A stretch of DNA of 8,558 nt. It comes from Bryobacterales bacterium. GTDB lineage: Bacteria > Acidobacteriota > Terriglobia > Bryobacterales > Bryobacteraceae. The stretch is from NCBI GenBank assembly GCA_003487005.1, contig DNFG01000201.1, positions 1,713 through 10,270 on the forward strand. Direction: 5' to 3'. Shown here in pieces: positions 1-6,611 of this stretch. Below the pieces are notes generated by a model that saw only the letters and a list, made by a program, of their open reading frames with translations, did no database searches and had not been told where the DNA came from. The position numbers and the translations under genes were made by a program. How positions within the stretch are numbered: position 1 is the stretch's first letter; each line of letters starts with the position of its first letter.

Positions 1-957
1 CGTTTCAACAAGGCGCAGCAGGATGCTTTTCTACCATACGTGGAGCGCGGCGACATCATACTGATCGGAGCGACGACGGAAAACCCCTCGTTTGAAGTGA
101 ATTCGGCACTGCTGTCGCGGTCGAAGGTCTATGCGCTGCGCGCGCTGACGGCGGAAGAACTGGTGGTTTTACTGGAGCGCGCATTGCCGGTGCTGGGGTT
201 GACGGCGGAAGCGGGGTTGCTGGAGCAGATGGCGTTGTATGCCTCGGGCGACGCGCGGACGGCGTACAACATCCTGGAGATCGCGGCGGCGGCGAGCGCG
301 GAGGGGGTGCTGGACGCCGGGGCGGTGGAATCGGCGATCGAGCGCAAGATGCTGCTCTATGACAAGTCGGGGGAGGAGCACTTCAATCTGGTGTCGGCGC
401 TGCACAAATCGGTGCGGTCGTCGGACCCGGATGCGGCGCTGTACTGGCTGGCGCGGATGCTGGAGGCGGGCGAGGACCGGATGTATCTGGCGCGCAGGCT
501 GGTCCGGATGGCGGTGGAGGACATTGGTCTGGCCGACCCGCGGGCGGTGGAGCAGGCGATCGCATGCCAGCAGACGGTGCACTTTCTGGGGATACCCGAG
601 GGGGATCAGGCGCTGGCGCAGGCGGCGCTATATCTCGCTCTGGCGCCGAAATCGGACGCGGGCTACCGGGCGCTGAACGCGGCGCGGGCGCTGGTTCGCG
701 AACGGCCGGCGGAGGCGGTTCCGCTGCATTTGCGCAACGCGCCCACCAAGTCAATGAAGGAATGGGGTTACGGGGCCGGATACGAGCACGCGCATCAGCA
801 GCCAGAGGCGTTGACGACCATGCCCTGCCTGCCGGAGGCGCTGGCCGGCCAGCGGTTTTATGAGCCGTCGACGCGCGGTTTCGAGGTCCGGCTGAAAGAG
901 CGGCTCGAAGCGATCCGGGCGTGGATTGCGAGCCGGCAGGAGGACCCGGAGGGGTGA
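1..957 (+). CDS. rarA: RarA (MgsA) AAA+ recombination factor, 5'-truncated
   Basis: Replication-associated recombination protein A, a cytoplasmic AAA+ ATPase of the clamp-loader-like family that acts at stalled replication forks. Reading is open from base 1 and gives 318 residues. The family is usually about 430-450 residues, so roughly 115-130 N-terminal residues, including Walker A and Walker B, lie outside the window. The first visible residues, [10 protein letters not shown], directly follow the DExH Walker B region in this family. Visible next are the sensor 1 stretch [10 protein letters not shown] (23-32), the conserved ALLSRSKVY (36-44) and sensor 2 in [12 protein letters not shown] (R86). 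The C-terminal half is the typical RarA tetramerisation region, with HKSVR (135-139), EDIGLADP (173-180) and APKSDAGY (215-222). The GTG at base 40 is internal, not the start. The stop abuts the stop of the convergent RidA-family gene with no spacer. The family assignment is very secure; the biological role is from family knowledge. Confidence 0.96.
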   Translation, partial: RFNKAQQDAFLPYVERGDIILIGATTENPSFEVNSALLSRSKVYALRALTAEELVVLLERALPVLGLTAEAGLLEQMALYASGDARTAYNILEIAAAASAEGVLDAGAVESAIERKMLLYDKSGEEHFNLVSALHKSVRSSDPDAALYWLARMLEAGEDRMYLARRLVRMAVEDIGLADPRAVEQAIACQQTVHFLGIPEGDQALAQAALYLALAPKSDAGYRALNAARALVRERPAEAVPLHLRNAPTKSMKEWGYGAGYEHAHQQPEALTTMPCLPEALAGQRFYEPSTRGFEVRLKERLEAIRAWIASRQEDPEG

Positions 958-1401
958 CTATTTCTTTTCGGGCTTCCAGGCGGTGATGGTGATCTCGATT
1001 TTCGCCGTGCCGACGAGCCCGGAGACGCCCACCGTGGTTCGGGCCGGCTTCGGATCGGGGAAGTAGGTGGAGTAGATTTTGTTCATGCGGGGAAAGAGGG
1101 TCATGTCGGTCAGGTAGACCTGGACCGAGACCGCGTCGGCGAAGCCGTAGCCGGCGGCCTTCAGCACGCGGCCGGCGTTGTCGAGGGTTTGTTTGACTTC
1201 GTCCTCAAAGACATCGGGGATTTTGCCCGTTTCCGGGTTTGAACCGACCTGTCCGGAGACGTGGAGGGTTCCACCGGCGAGGATGCCGGGCGAGAATGGC
1301 AGCGAGCCCGCGGCGCCGTCGGTGCGGACGGCCTGTTTCTGGGCGAGAGCCGGGAGGACCGCCAGGGCCGAAAGCAGCAGCAGGGGATAGAGGGTTTTCA
1401 T
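958..1401 (-). CDS. Exported RidA (YjgF/UK114) family protein
   Basis: RidA-like protein of 147 residues from the chosen start. Canonical RidA proteins deaminate reactive enamine/imine intermediates in the cytosol. The domain is seen in the hydrophobic HVSGQVG (47-53), the helix DEVKQTLDNAGRVLKAAGYG (67-86), VSVQVYLTDM (91-100) and the signature PARTTVGVSGL (119-129), where R121 matches the substrate-binding arginine, followed by KIEITITAW (134-142). What differs from the usual ~130-residue enzyme is the N-terminus: MKTLYPLLLLSALAVLPALAQ looks like a Sec signal peptide with an ALA|Q cleavage site after residue 20, so export to the periplasm is inferred. The ATG at 1401 is chosen because the signal peptide starts there; in-frame ATGs at 1410 and 1449 would place a poorly fitting extension in front. 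No clear Shine-Dalgarno precedes it, and the transcript may be leaderless. The substrate is unknown. Confidence 0.9.
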   Translation of the reverse strand: MKTLYPLLLLSALAVLPALAQKQAVRTDGAAGSLPFSPGILAGGTLHVSGQVGSNPETGKIPDVFEDEVKQTLDNAGRVLKAAGYGFADAVSVQVYLTDMTLFPRMNKIYSTYFPDPKPARTTVGVSGLVGTAKIEITITAWKPEKK

Positions 1402-1507
1402 GGGCACCATGATACTGGTACCCAAGTACCGCAAGCAAAATACAACCATCTGTCTATTGCCCGGAGACCCCGATTCGGGTCATTCTAGTTGCACGAGCGA
1501 ATCAGGA
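1402..1507. promoter_or_regulatory. Divergent promoter region between RidA-family gene and pilZ
   Basis: This 106-bp region between two divergent starts is clearly richer in A and T than the flanking genes and must hold both promoters. It contains two short perfect inverted repeats: GGTAC-CCAA-GTACC at 1417-1430 and GACCC-CGATTC-GGGTC at 1466-1481. The first lies in the spacer of the proposed minus-strand promoter, the second inside a weak plus-strand candidate (TTGCCC 1457-1462, 18-bp spacer, CATTCT 1481-1486, only three of six matches to the -10 consensus). Either repeat could be an operator, but no known regulator site is recognised. Confidence 0.5.
1409..1438 (-). promoter_or_regulatory. 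Candidate sigma70-type promoter for the RidA-family gene
   Basis: On the minus strand, TTGCTT (1438-1433) is followed by an 18-bp spacer and TATCAT (1414-1409). These fit the -35 and -10 boxes with four or five matches each. The -10 box ends 7 nt before the ATG at 1401, so transcription would begin at or next to the start codon. This agrees with the lack of a Shine-Dalgarno and suggests a leaderless mRNA. Promoter calls by eye are weak evidence. Confidence 0.4.
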
Positions 1508-1876
1508 ATGAACTTCTTCAGCAATTCCACAAGTAGCACGCCCCGGCTGGGAGGGCCGGAGCGGCGGAAAGCCGACCGCTTTCCGATCGAGCGGGAACTT
1601 CGCTACAAGGTTCTCAGCAAACGAAGCGGGAATGAGTCCGGGTCGGGCAAGACGATCGACATGAGCAGTCATGGCATCTCTTTCACGACCGAGCATGCGT
1701 TGATCCCCGGGAAAAAGATCGAGATGGCAATCAGTTGGCCTGCCCAGTTGGACAACCGGACCGCGCTGAAGATGATCGCCCGCGGGAGAATCGTGCGCTG
1801 CGTTCAGGGCCAGGCGGCGATAGAGATTCAGCAGTACGAGTTCCGCACGATGGGGATTCACGGACTGGCGATCTAG
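1508..1876 (+). CDS. Single-domain PilZ protein (predicted c-di-GMP receptor)
   Basis: Protein of 122 residues consisting almost only of a PilZ domain, which binds cyclic di-GMP and switches motility, exopolysaccharide or other outputs. Both binding motifs are present: RxxxR as R20-KAD-R24, and DxSxxG as D51-M-S53-S-H-G56. The beta-barrel follows: hydrophobic segments around ISFTTEH (57-63), KIEMAISWP (70-78) and GRIVRCVQGQAAIEI (93-107). Nothing suggests a membrane segment or an output domain. The ATG at 1508 is chosen because the upstream extension lies in the intergenic region and would reach back across the RidA start. An AGGA directly touches the ATG, too close for a normal ribosome site, so translation initiation may be weak. 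The gene is divergent from the RidA-family gene and convergent with the che operon, so it is its own transcript. A functional link to the che system is inferred only from proximity. Confidence 0.9.
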   Translation: MNFFSNSTSSTPRLGGPERRKADRFPIERELRYKVLSKRSGNESGSGKTIDMSSHGISFTTEHALIPGKKIEMAISWPAQLDNRTALKMIARGRIVRCVQGQAAIEIQQYEFRTMGIHGLAI

Positions 1877-1974
1877 CCGGGGTCAGGCTGTGAGCGGGGA
1901 TCGCGGGCGGCCGGCGCCGGGTGCAGGCGGTCCGGGCCGGCGAAGCCGGTGCATGTGGCGGATGCGGAAGGGGT
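1877..1974. other. Convergent intergenic gap with GC-rich hairpin potential
   Basis: This 98-bp gap lies between the 3' ends of pilZ and cheX. CCGGCGCCGG at 1911-1920 is a perfect palindrome. A longer imperfect stem can form from 1910-1920 and 1932-1941 (6 plus 4 bp with a one-base bulge). A small CCGGC-GAA-GCCGG hairpin lies at 1937-1949. None is followed by a T-run on either strand, so a bidirectional intrinsic terminator is possible but not shown. No coding sequence is seen. Confidence 0.4.
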
Positions 1975-2433
1975 TCAACCGGGGACATCGCGCTCCATCC
2001 AGACGGTGCGGAACCGGCCGTCCGCGCAGACGAACCATTGCCATGGTGGTTGAGCGGCGCCAGAGAGTTGGAGGTGGTAGTTGCTTCCGTCGATGACGGA
2101 AGGCATGGAGAGTTGAGCGCCGGGGGCGATGGCGCCTTTCAGATTTCCTCCGATCATATTGGCGAGTTCGCTGAGAACGTCACGGACATCGGGATCGAGT
2201 GCGGGGGGCGGCGCCATGCCGAGGAAGCGGCCGGTCCAGCGGCAGGCCTGAGCATGATCGCAGCCAAGCAGGAGGGCGCCGGTCCGCTCACCGGTGAGAT
2301 GAACGAGGGCGGTCACGGGGTCCGGGAGGGGTTCCGGAGCTGTCTCGTCCGGCCGGACTTCGAGACCCATCATGGTTTCGAAGACGCTGGCCACGATCTG
2401 TGTCACCTCCGCGGCGGGATAGTCGATTTTCAT
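1975..2433 (-). CDS. cheX: CheX-type CheY-P phosphatase
   Basis: Chemotaxis phosphatase of the CheC/CheX/FliY family, 152 residues, cytoplasmic. These proteins remove phosphate from CheY-P using an acidic residue and an asparagine in an ExxN motif. Here SELANMIGGNLKG (88-100) carries the pair E89 and N92 followed by the usual G-N-K context. Only one such motif is seen, as in CheX; CheC typically has two. The N-terminus (VFETMMGLEV, 17-26) and the segment TGALLLGCDHAQA (51-63) fit the family fold. It is the last gene of the che operon, 15 nt after the cheR stop, with a near-perfect AGGAGGT (2445-2439) five bases before the ATG. No cheZ, cheC or cheD is visible, so this is the only phosphatase in the window and CheY is its probable substrate. 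CheC without its first motif is the main alternative name. Confidence 0.87.
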   Translation of the reverse strand: MKIDYPAAEVTQIVASVFETMMGLEVRPDETAPEPLPDPVTALVHLTGERTGALLLGCDHAQACRWTGRFLGMAPPPALDPDVRDVLSELANMIGGNLKGAIAPGAQLSMPSVIDGSNYHLQLSGAAQPPWQWFVCADGRFRTVWMERDVPG

Positions 2434-2448
2434 GTAGTACCTCCTGGG

Positions 2449-3294
2449 TCACTGGGCCACATAGACGATGGCGGAGCCCACGGCGCGGCGTTCGTAGAGC
2501 GCATCGAGGCCGGAGGGCGATTCGGCCCCGCCGAGACAGAGCCAGCCGCCCCGGAAGAGAGTTCCGTGGATCTCCTCGAGGATGCGGCGGCGCGATGGGG
2601 CGTCGAAATAGACGAGGATGTTGCGGCAGAAGACGAGGTCGAAGGGGCCGAAGCAGCGCATGGGCGCGCGGAGATCGAACTGTTGGAAGCGGACCATCCG
2701 CCGGAGCCGGTCCCCGATCTCCCAATCGAGTCCGGCGCGGCGAAAGTAGCGCAGCAGCAGGGCGGTGGGCAGGCCGCGGTTGACCTCGATCTGGTGGTAG
2801 CGGGCGGCGCGGGCGCGTTCGAGGACGGCGTCGTTCAGATCCGTACCGAGGATTTGGATGTTCCAGTCATCAAGCCCCTCCTCGGCGAGGATCATTGCGA
2901 GGCTGTAGGCCTCCTGCCCGGTGCTGGCGGCGGCCGACCAGCAGCTCAGCCTGCGCTGTCCGGCGCGTTCGGCGCGGAGCGCGGGCAGGAGAACCTGACG
3001 GATGGCGTCATACTGGGCGGGCTCCCGAAGGAAGTAGGTCTCGTTGGTGGTCATGGCCTCGATCACCGACTTGAGGAGGGCGGTGGCGCCGGGGCCGCGC
3101 AGCAGGGCGCAGAGGTCGTTGACGGAGGCGGCTCCCTGGGCGCGGGCGATGCTGCCGAGACGGGTTTCGAACAGGTAGTGTTTGTCCTGTTCGAGGACAA
3201 TGCCCGAGCCTTCGTAGACGAGATGCTGAAGAAACCGGTAGTTGGCCTCTTCGATGGCGGGAACGGGGGGCAGCCCCGTCAAGCTGCTTGCCAT
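2449..3294 (-). CDS. cheR: CheR chemoreceptor glutamate methyltransferase
   Basis: S-adenosylmethionine-dependent methyltransferase of 281 residues (usual length ~270-290) that methylates receptor glutamates. The N-terminal helical domain ends with MTTNETYFLREP (81-92), equivalent to the conserved TTNLTxFFRE segment, including R90. The SAM-binding core shows SCWSAAASTGQEAYS (117-131), the acidic residue D152 in ILGTDLN (148-154), and FDLVFCRNILVYFD (218-231). The C-terminal GGWLCLGGAESP (249-260) is also typical. The frame is open upstream to 3651, but the ATG at 3294 is chosen because the extension is arginine/proline-rich shadow of cheB, and GGAGG stands four bases before 3294. The start overlaps the end of cheB by 16 bp, so the two are probably translationally coupled. 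Its likely substrate is the receptor encoded in the same operon. Confidence 0.95.
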   Translation of the reverse strand: MASSLTGLPPVPAIEEANYRFLQHLVYEGSGIVLEQDKHYLFETRLGSIARAQGAASVNDLCALLRGPGATALLKSVIEAMTTNETYFLREPAQYDAIRQVLLPALRAERAGQRRLSCWSAAASTGQEAYSLAMILAEEGLDDWNIQILGTDLNDAVLERARAARYHQIEVNRGLPTALLLRYFRRAGLDWEIGDRLRRMVRFQQFDLRAPMRCFGPFDLVFCRNILVYFDAPSRRRILEEIHGTLFRGGWLCLGGAESPSGLDALYERRAVGSAIVYVAQ

Positions 3295-4343
3295 AGTGCC
3301 TCCGCGATCCGGTCGAGTGGGAGCACCTGGTCGGCGAGTCCGGCCTGGACGACGGCGCCAGGCATACCCCAGACAACGCTGGAGGCCTCGTCCTGAGCGA
3401 TGACGCGGGCACCCTGGGCTTTGAGGGCGGTGGCTCCGCGGAGGCCGTCCTGACCCATGCCTGTCAGGACGACCGCGGTGACGGCTCCGGCGCAGACCGA
3501 GGCGAGCGAGAGCCAGAGGGCGTCCACGGCGGGACGGCAGGAGTTCATGGGAGGACCGTCGTCGAGTTCCGCGCGTCCGGTGGAGGAGAAGCGCAGGTGC
3601 CGGTCGCCTGGGGCCACGTAGATGGTGCCGGGCGTGAAGAGTTCTCCGCATTCGGCCTCCTTGACGCGAAGCCGGCAGCAGGCATTCAGGCGTTCGGCCA
3701 GCAGGCGCGTGAACAGGGGAGGCATGTGCTGGACGACGAGAACGGGCAGGGGAAAACCGGGAGGAATGGCCGGCAGGACCAGGCTGAGCGCGTTGGGGCC
3801 GCCGGTGGAGACGCCGATGGTCAGCACGCGGGACCGCTGCGTGAAGACGGGGACGGGCGGTGGGAGGGGCGTGGGCGCCGAATGGTCAGGCACGGGTCCG
3901 GGCGGCTGGAAGAACTGCCGGAGCTTGGGAATCAGTTCCTCGCGGAGGCGGACCATCGAGCGGTCGAGGCTGCCCTCGTTCGAGGCCTTGGTGACGTAGT
4001 CGTCGGCGCCCAGGGACAGCGCTTCGAGCGTGGTCAGCCCGCCGCGCTCGGTCAGTGTGCTGAACATGACGACGCGCAGGCCGGGATAGTCGCGCCTGAT
4101 GTGACGGAGGGTTTCGAGGCCGTCCATTTCGGGCATTTCGACATCCAGAGTGACGACATCGGGGTTCAGTTGGGGAATCCGCTGGAGAGCGATGCCGCCA
4201 TGGGCGGCGACGCCGACCACTTCGATGCCGTGATCTGCTTCGAGAGCGTGGCTGACGAGCCGGCGGATGACGACGGAATCGTCGACAACCAGAGCGCGGA
4301 TCTTCTGGCCAGGCAACAGGATTTTCCGGCTCTTGACGTTCAT
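3279..4343 (-). CDS. cheB: CheB protein-glutamate methylesterase/deamidase
   Basis: Response regulator of 354 residues that removes receptor methyl groups when phosphorylated by CheA. The N-terminal receiver (about 15-135) keeps all active residues: D21/D22, phosphoacceptor D67 in DVVTLDVEMPEMDG, S95 and K119. A proline-rich linker (146-167) leads to the esterase domain. Its catalytic triad is complete: S179 in GVSTGGP, H206 in VVQHMPP and D299 in GMGQDG. The ATG overlaps the cheY stop as ATGA, so translation is probably coupled; the only nearby Shine-Dalgarno is a weak GGGA five bases upstream. The 3' end overlaps cheR. Length and domain order are normal for the family and nothing looks damaged. 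Confidence 0.97.
   Translation of the reverse strand: MNVKSRKILLPGQKIRALVVDDSVVIRRLVSHALEADHGIEVVGVAAHGGIALQRIPQLNPDVVTLDVEMPEMDGLETLRHIRRDYPGLRVVMFSTLTERGGLTTLEALSLGADDYVTKASNEGSLDRSMVRLREELIPKLRQFFQPPGPVPDHSAPTPLPPPVPVFTQRSRVLTIGVSTGGPNALSLVLPAIPPGFPLPVLVVQHMPPLFTRLLAERLNACCRLRVKEAECGELFTPGTIYVAPGDRHLRFSSTGRAELDDGPPMNSCRPAVDALWLSLASVCAGAVTAVVLTGMGQDGLRGATALKAQGARVIAQDEASSVVWGMPGAVVQAGLADQVLPLDRIAEALWQAA
3295..3303 (-). promoter_or_regulatory. cheR ribosome binding site, deciding the start
   Basis: GGAGG at 3303-3299 on the minus strand lies four bases (CACT) before the ATG at 3294, within the last codons of cheB. It supports this start over the much longer open frame upstream. Confidence 0.75.
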
Positions 4344-4741
4344 GATTGTCCCAGTGGCCCCAAGCCGGCCAATTGCAGCTTGTCGAAGAGGATTTCGCGG
4401 GTGAAGGGCTTCATGACATATTCATTGGCTCCAGCATCGAGGGCGGCGGCCATGTGCTCGATCTCGGTCTCGGTGGTGACCATGAGGACTGTGAGCGCGG
4501 CGAGGCGGGCGTCGGCGCGGACCGCGCGAAGCAGCTCCATCCCATTCATTTCGGGCATGTTCCAGTCGACCAGGGCGAGCGAGAAGCCGCCAGGATCCGC
4601 TGTGAGCAGGCGCAGGGCCTCGACGCCGTCGCCGGCTTCGCCGGTTTCGTAACCGAGTTCTCTGAGATTCCGCGCGAGAATCATCCGGACGGCGCGCGAG
4701 TCGTCCACGATGAGCGCTTTCGGTTTGTGCGTTTGTTCCAT
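4340..4741 (-). CDS. cheY: CheY stand-alone response regulator
   Basis: Single receiver domain of 133 residues, the diffusible output of the CheA kinase. It keeps D13/D14, the phosphoacceptor D59 in ALVDWNMPEMNG, T89 in LMVTTETE, Y108 in ANEYVMKP and K111, the residues that define an active CheY; the aromatic at 108 matches the switch tyrosine of enterobacterial CheY. A DNA-binding or enzyme output domain is absent. The target is not encoded here: it could be a flagellar switch or another machine. It overlaps cheB by 4 bp (ATGA). Unlike the other genes of the operon it has no Shine-Dalgarno: the bases before the ATG are C-rich and an unusually stable hairpin lies 11 bases upstream, so its translation or transcript level may be set separately. 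A different use of the receiver, such as phosphate sink, cannot be excluded. Confidence 0.95.
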   Translation of the reverse strand: MEQTHKPKALIVDDSRAVRMILARNLRELGYETGEAGDGVEALRLLTADPGGFSLALVDWNMPEMNGMELLRAVRADARLAALTVLMVTTETEIEHMAAALDAGANEYVMKPFTREILFDKLQLAGLGPLGQS

Positions 4742-4752
4742 GGTGTTGGGAG

Positions 4753-4777
4753 GGGAGCGGGCGCCGGGCCCGCTCCC
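4753..4777 (-). promoter_or_regulatory. Stable intercistronic hairpin between mcp and cheY
   Basis: Perfect 10-bp inverted repeat: GGGAGCGGGC (4753-4762) pairs with GCCCGCTCCC (4768-4777) around a 5-nt loop, nine of the ten pairs being G-C. It lies after the mcp stop (4788) and 11 bases before the cheY ATG. There is no U-tract downstream in the sense direction, so it is not a standard intrinsic terminator. It could act as a processing or stability element, a partial terminator, or a control on cheY translation. Confidence 0.6.
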
Positions 4778-4787
4778 GCAGTTTGAC

Positions 4788-6596
4788 CTAGAAGGTGTAC
4801 TTCGAGACGACGGATTGCAGTTGCGCGGCCATCCGGCTCAATTCCTGGGCGGCGCGCTGGGTGTCGCCGGCGCCCTGGGTGGTGTTTTTGGCGGCCACGG
4901 CGACGCCGGAGATGTTCTTGGCGATGTCACCGGTGCCGCGGGCGGCTTCGTTGACGTTGCGGCCGATTTCGTTGGTGGTGACGGTCTGTTCCTCGACGGC
5001 GGAGGCGATTGAGTTCGAGATGTCGTTGATCTGGTTGATGATTGTGCCGATTTCGGCGATCGCGCTGACGGCGCCCTTGGTATCGGCCTGAATGGCTTCG
5101 ATCTTCTGGCCGATCTCCTCGGTGGCCCTGGCGGTCTGTTTGGCAAGCTCCTTGACCTCGTTGGCGACGACGGCGAAGCCCTTGCCGGCTTCTCCGGCGC
5201 GGGCGGCCTCGATGGTGGCGTTGAGGGCGAGCAGATTGGTCTGCTGGGCGATGGAGGTGATCACCTTGATGACATTGCCGATCTCCTGGCTCGATTCACC
5301 GAGTTTGGTGACGGTTTCGTTGGTGGAATGGGCCACATTGACGGCGTTTTTGGCGACACGGGCGGCTTCATTCGAGTTCTTGGCGATCTCACGAATGGAG
5401 GCCTGCATCTGCTCGGCGCCGGAAGCGACCGTGGAGACGTTGCGGGAGACCTGCTCGCTGGCGGCGGAGACGACATTGGCCTGGGTGGCGGTCTCTTCGG
5501 CATTACCGGCCATCTGGTGGCTGACGGCGGTCAATTCCTCGCTGGAGGCGGCGACCGTCTGGGCGCTCTGGGCGAAACTGCGGATGCTGTCGTGCAGATC
5601 GGCGGCCATCCGGTTGATGTCCTCCTTCAGGCGGGCGTGATCGCCCTGGTAGTCGCCCTGGACGCGGGCGGTGAGATCAGCGGCCGCGATACGGGCGAGG
5701 ACCTGGGAGGATTCCTTGACGGGTTCGATGACAGCATCGAGTGTGCGATTGACGCCGTCGACGATTTTGCGGTAATCGCCTTCGTGGCGGGAGGAATCGG
5801 CGCGGGTATCGAGGCGACCCGCGACGGCGGCTTCCACGAGGATGCCGGCGTCGGCGACGAGATGATTGATGTTCTCAATGCAGTGATTCAGGTTGTTCTT
5901 GAGGGTATTGAAGTCCCCCTGGTAGTGGTCGGTGATCGGCGGGGGGATCTGACCGCGGGAGATCTTGTCGACGTAGTCGGCGGCGACATGGAGGGGGCGG
6001 ATCAAGGTATCGAGGAGGGTGTTAATGCCGTCGACGAGGGTCCGGTAGTTGCCAGTGAAGCGGGCGGTATCGCCGCGACGGTCGAGTTCGCCGGATTCGG
6101 CGGCTTTGACGAGGCGGAGGATTTCTCCGGAGACTTCGATTTCCTTGTCGGCCTCATACATGACCTGGAAGCAGCCGATGGTGCGACCCTGACGGTCGTA
6201 CCTGGGGGAGCAGATGACGCGGACGGGCCAGTCGCGGCCGCGGACTTTCAGGTGGGTTTCGCCGGTGGCGATTTTACCGGTGCGGACGGCGTTGCCGGCG
6301 GCGCAGGTTTCGTTGCGGCAGGCGTCGCTGTCGTAGAGGACTTCCCAGAACTTCTTGCCGAGACATTCCTGGCGAGGCATTCCGGCTACATCGGCGGCGT
6401 ACTGATTGATGTAATGGATGGTATGGGCGGTATCCATGGCCACAACGGCAATCGGCAGGGCTTCGAGGAAGTAGGCCTGGTCGGCGATTGAAGACTCCCG
6501 CGCCGAGGGAGGGGCGGGCGGCTCCAGGAGAGCCGCGCCGGTGTTGGCGTGAGCGGCGGAACGGTTCCTGCCGCTATTGTTGGTTGATCGAGCCAT
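4788..6596 (-). CDS. Soluble PAS/poly-HAMP methyl-accepting chemotaxis protein
   Basis: Chemoreceptor of 602 residues with no hydrophobic transmembrane segment or signal peptide, so predicted cytoplasmic. Order: disordered N-terminus (1-35), PAS sensor (about 40-150), an array of four HAMP-like segments arranged as two 91-residue repeats (about 165-335), and a coiled-coil signalling domain (345-597). The tip [18 protein letters not shown] (452-469) has E463, R466 and E469 in the positions that contact CheA and CheW, followed by [15 protein letters not shown]. Glu pairs at 353-354, 367-368 and 535-536 lie in the usual methylation helices. The PAS domain holds a C93-x4-C98 pair plus C78, C129 and C142. 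The protein ends in SKYTF, not an aromatic CheR-docking pentapeptide. AAGGAGA lies six bases before the ATG, in the 15-nt gap after cheW. Ligand or redox signal unknown. Confidence 0.94.
   Translation of the reverse strand: MARSTNNSGRNRSAAHANTGAALLEPPAPPSARESSIADQAYFLEALPIAVVAMDTAHTIHYINQYAADVAGMPRQECLGKKFWEVLYDSDACRNETCAAGNAVRTGKIATGETHLKVRGRDWPVRVICSPRYDRQGRTIGCFQVMYEADKEIEVSGEILRLVKAAESGELDRRGDTARFTGNYRTLVDGINTLLDTLIRPLHVAADYVDKISRGQIPPPITDHYQGDFNTLKNNLNHCIENINHLVADAGILVEAAVAGRLDTRADSSRHEGDYRKIVDGVNRTLDAVIEPVKESSQVLARIAAADLTARVQGDYQGDHARLKEDINRMAADLHDSIRSFAQSAQTVAASSEELTAVSHQMAGNAEETATQANVVSAASEQVSRNVSTVASGAEQMQASIREIAKNSNEAARVAKNAVNVAHSTNETVTKLGESSQEIGNVIKVITSIAQQTNLLALNATIEAARAGEAGKGFAVVANEVKELAKQTARATEEIGQKIEAIQADTKGAVSAIAEIGTIINQINDISNSIASAVEEQTVTTNEIGRNVNEAARGTGDIAKNISGVAVAAKNTTQGAGDTQRAAQELSRMAAQLQSVVSKYTF
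5592..6092 (-). repeat. Two tandem 91-residue di-HAMP repeats inside the receptor gene
   Basis: Residues 169-259 and 260-335 of the receptor align without a gap at an offset of exactly 91 residues (273 bp); the second copy runs into the coiled coil. Matches include GELD/GRLD (169/260), [10 protein letters not shown] against [10 protein letters not shown] (183/274), and [10 protein letters not shown] against [10 protein letters not shown] (224/315). Each unit has two HAMP-like halves. The repeat is clear in protein but only patchy in DNA, so it looks like an old duplication kept by selection. Confidence 0.8.
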
Positions 6597-6611
6597 TCTG
6601 ATTCTCCTTCA

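Noticed and set aside
1400..1507. N-terminal extension of the PilZ protein by 36 residues
   Set aside because: It would run through the divergent promoter region into the RidA start and adds nothing that looks like a domain.
1910..1949. Intrinsic bidirectional terminator between pilZ and cheX
   Set aside because: GC-rich stems are possible but neither strand shows a T-run after them, so it is listed only as an intergenic gap with hairpin potential.
1921..3396. Long plus-strand open frame (491 codons) opposite cheX and cheR
   Set aside because: It is Gly/Glu/Asp-rich with no recognisable domain and lies antisense to two well-recognised genes; long antisense frames are expected in GC-rich DNA.
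3295..3651. N-terminal extension of CheR by 119 residues
   Set aside because: It is Arg/Pro-rich sequence in the shadow of cheB; the ATG at 3294 has a good ribosome site and gives the normal family length.
3597..4652. Plus-strand open frame (351 codons) opposite cheB and cheY
   Set aside because: Low-complexity composition and no family motif, while the minus strand has complete catalytic residues of CheB and CheY.
4788..4802. CheR/CheB docking pentapeptide at the receptor C-terminus
   Set aside because: The last residues, SKYTF, lack the aromatic at the second position that the NWETF-type motif needs, and there is no long flexible tail before them.
5328..6491. Plus-strand open frame (387 codons) opposite the receptor gene
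   Set aside because: Its Gly/Asp/Val-rich repeats mirror the receptor's PAS, HAMP and coiled-coil codons on the other strand; there is no ribosome site or domain.
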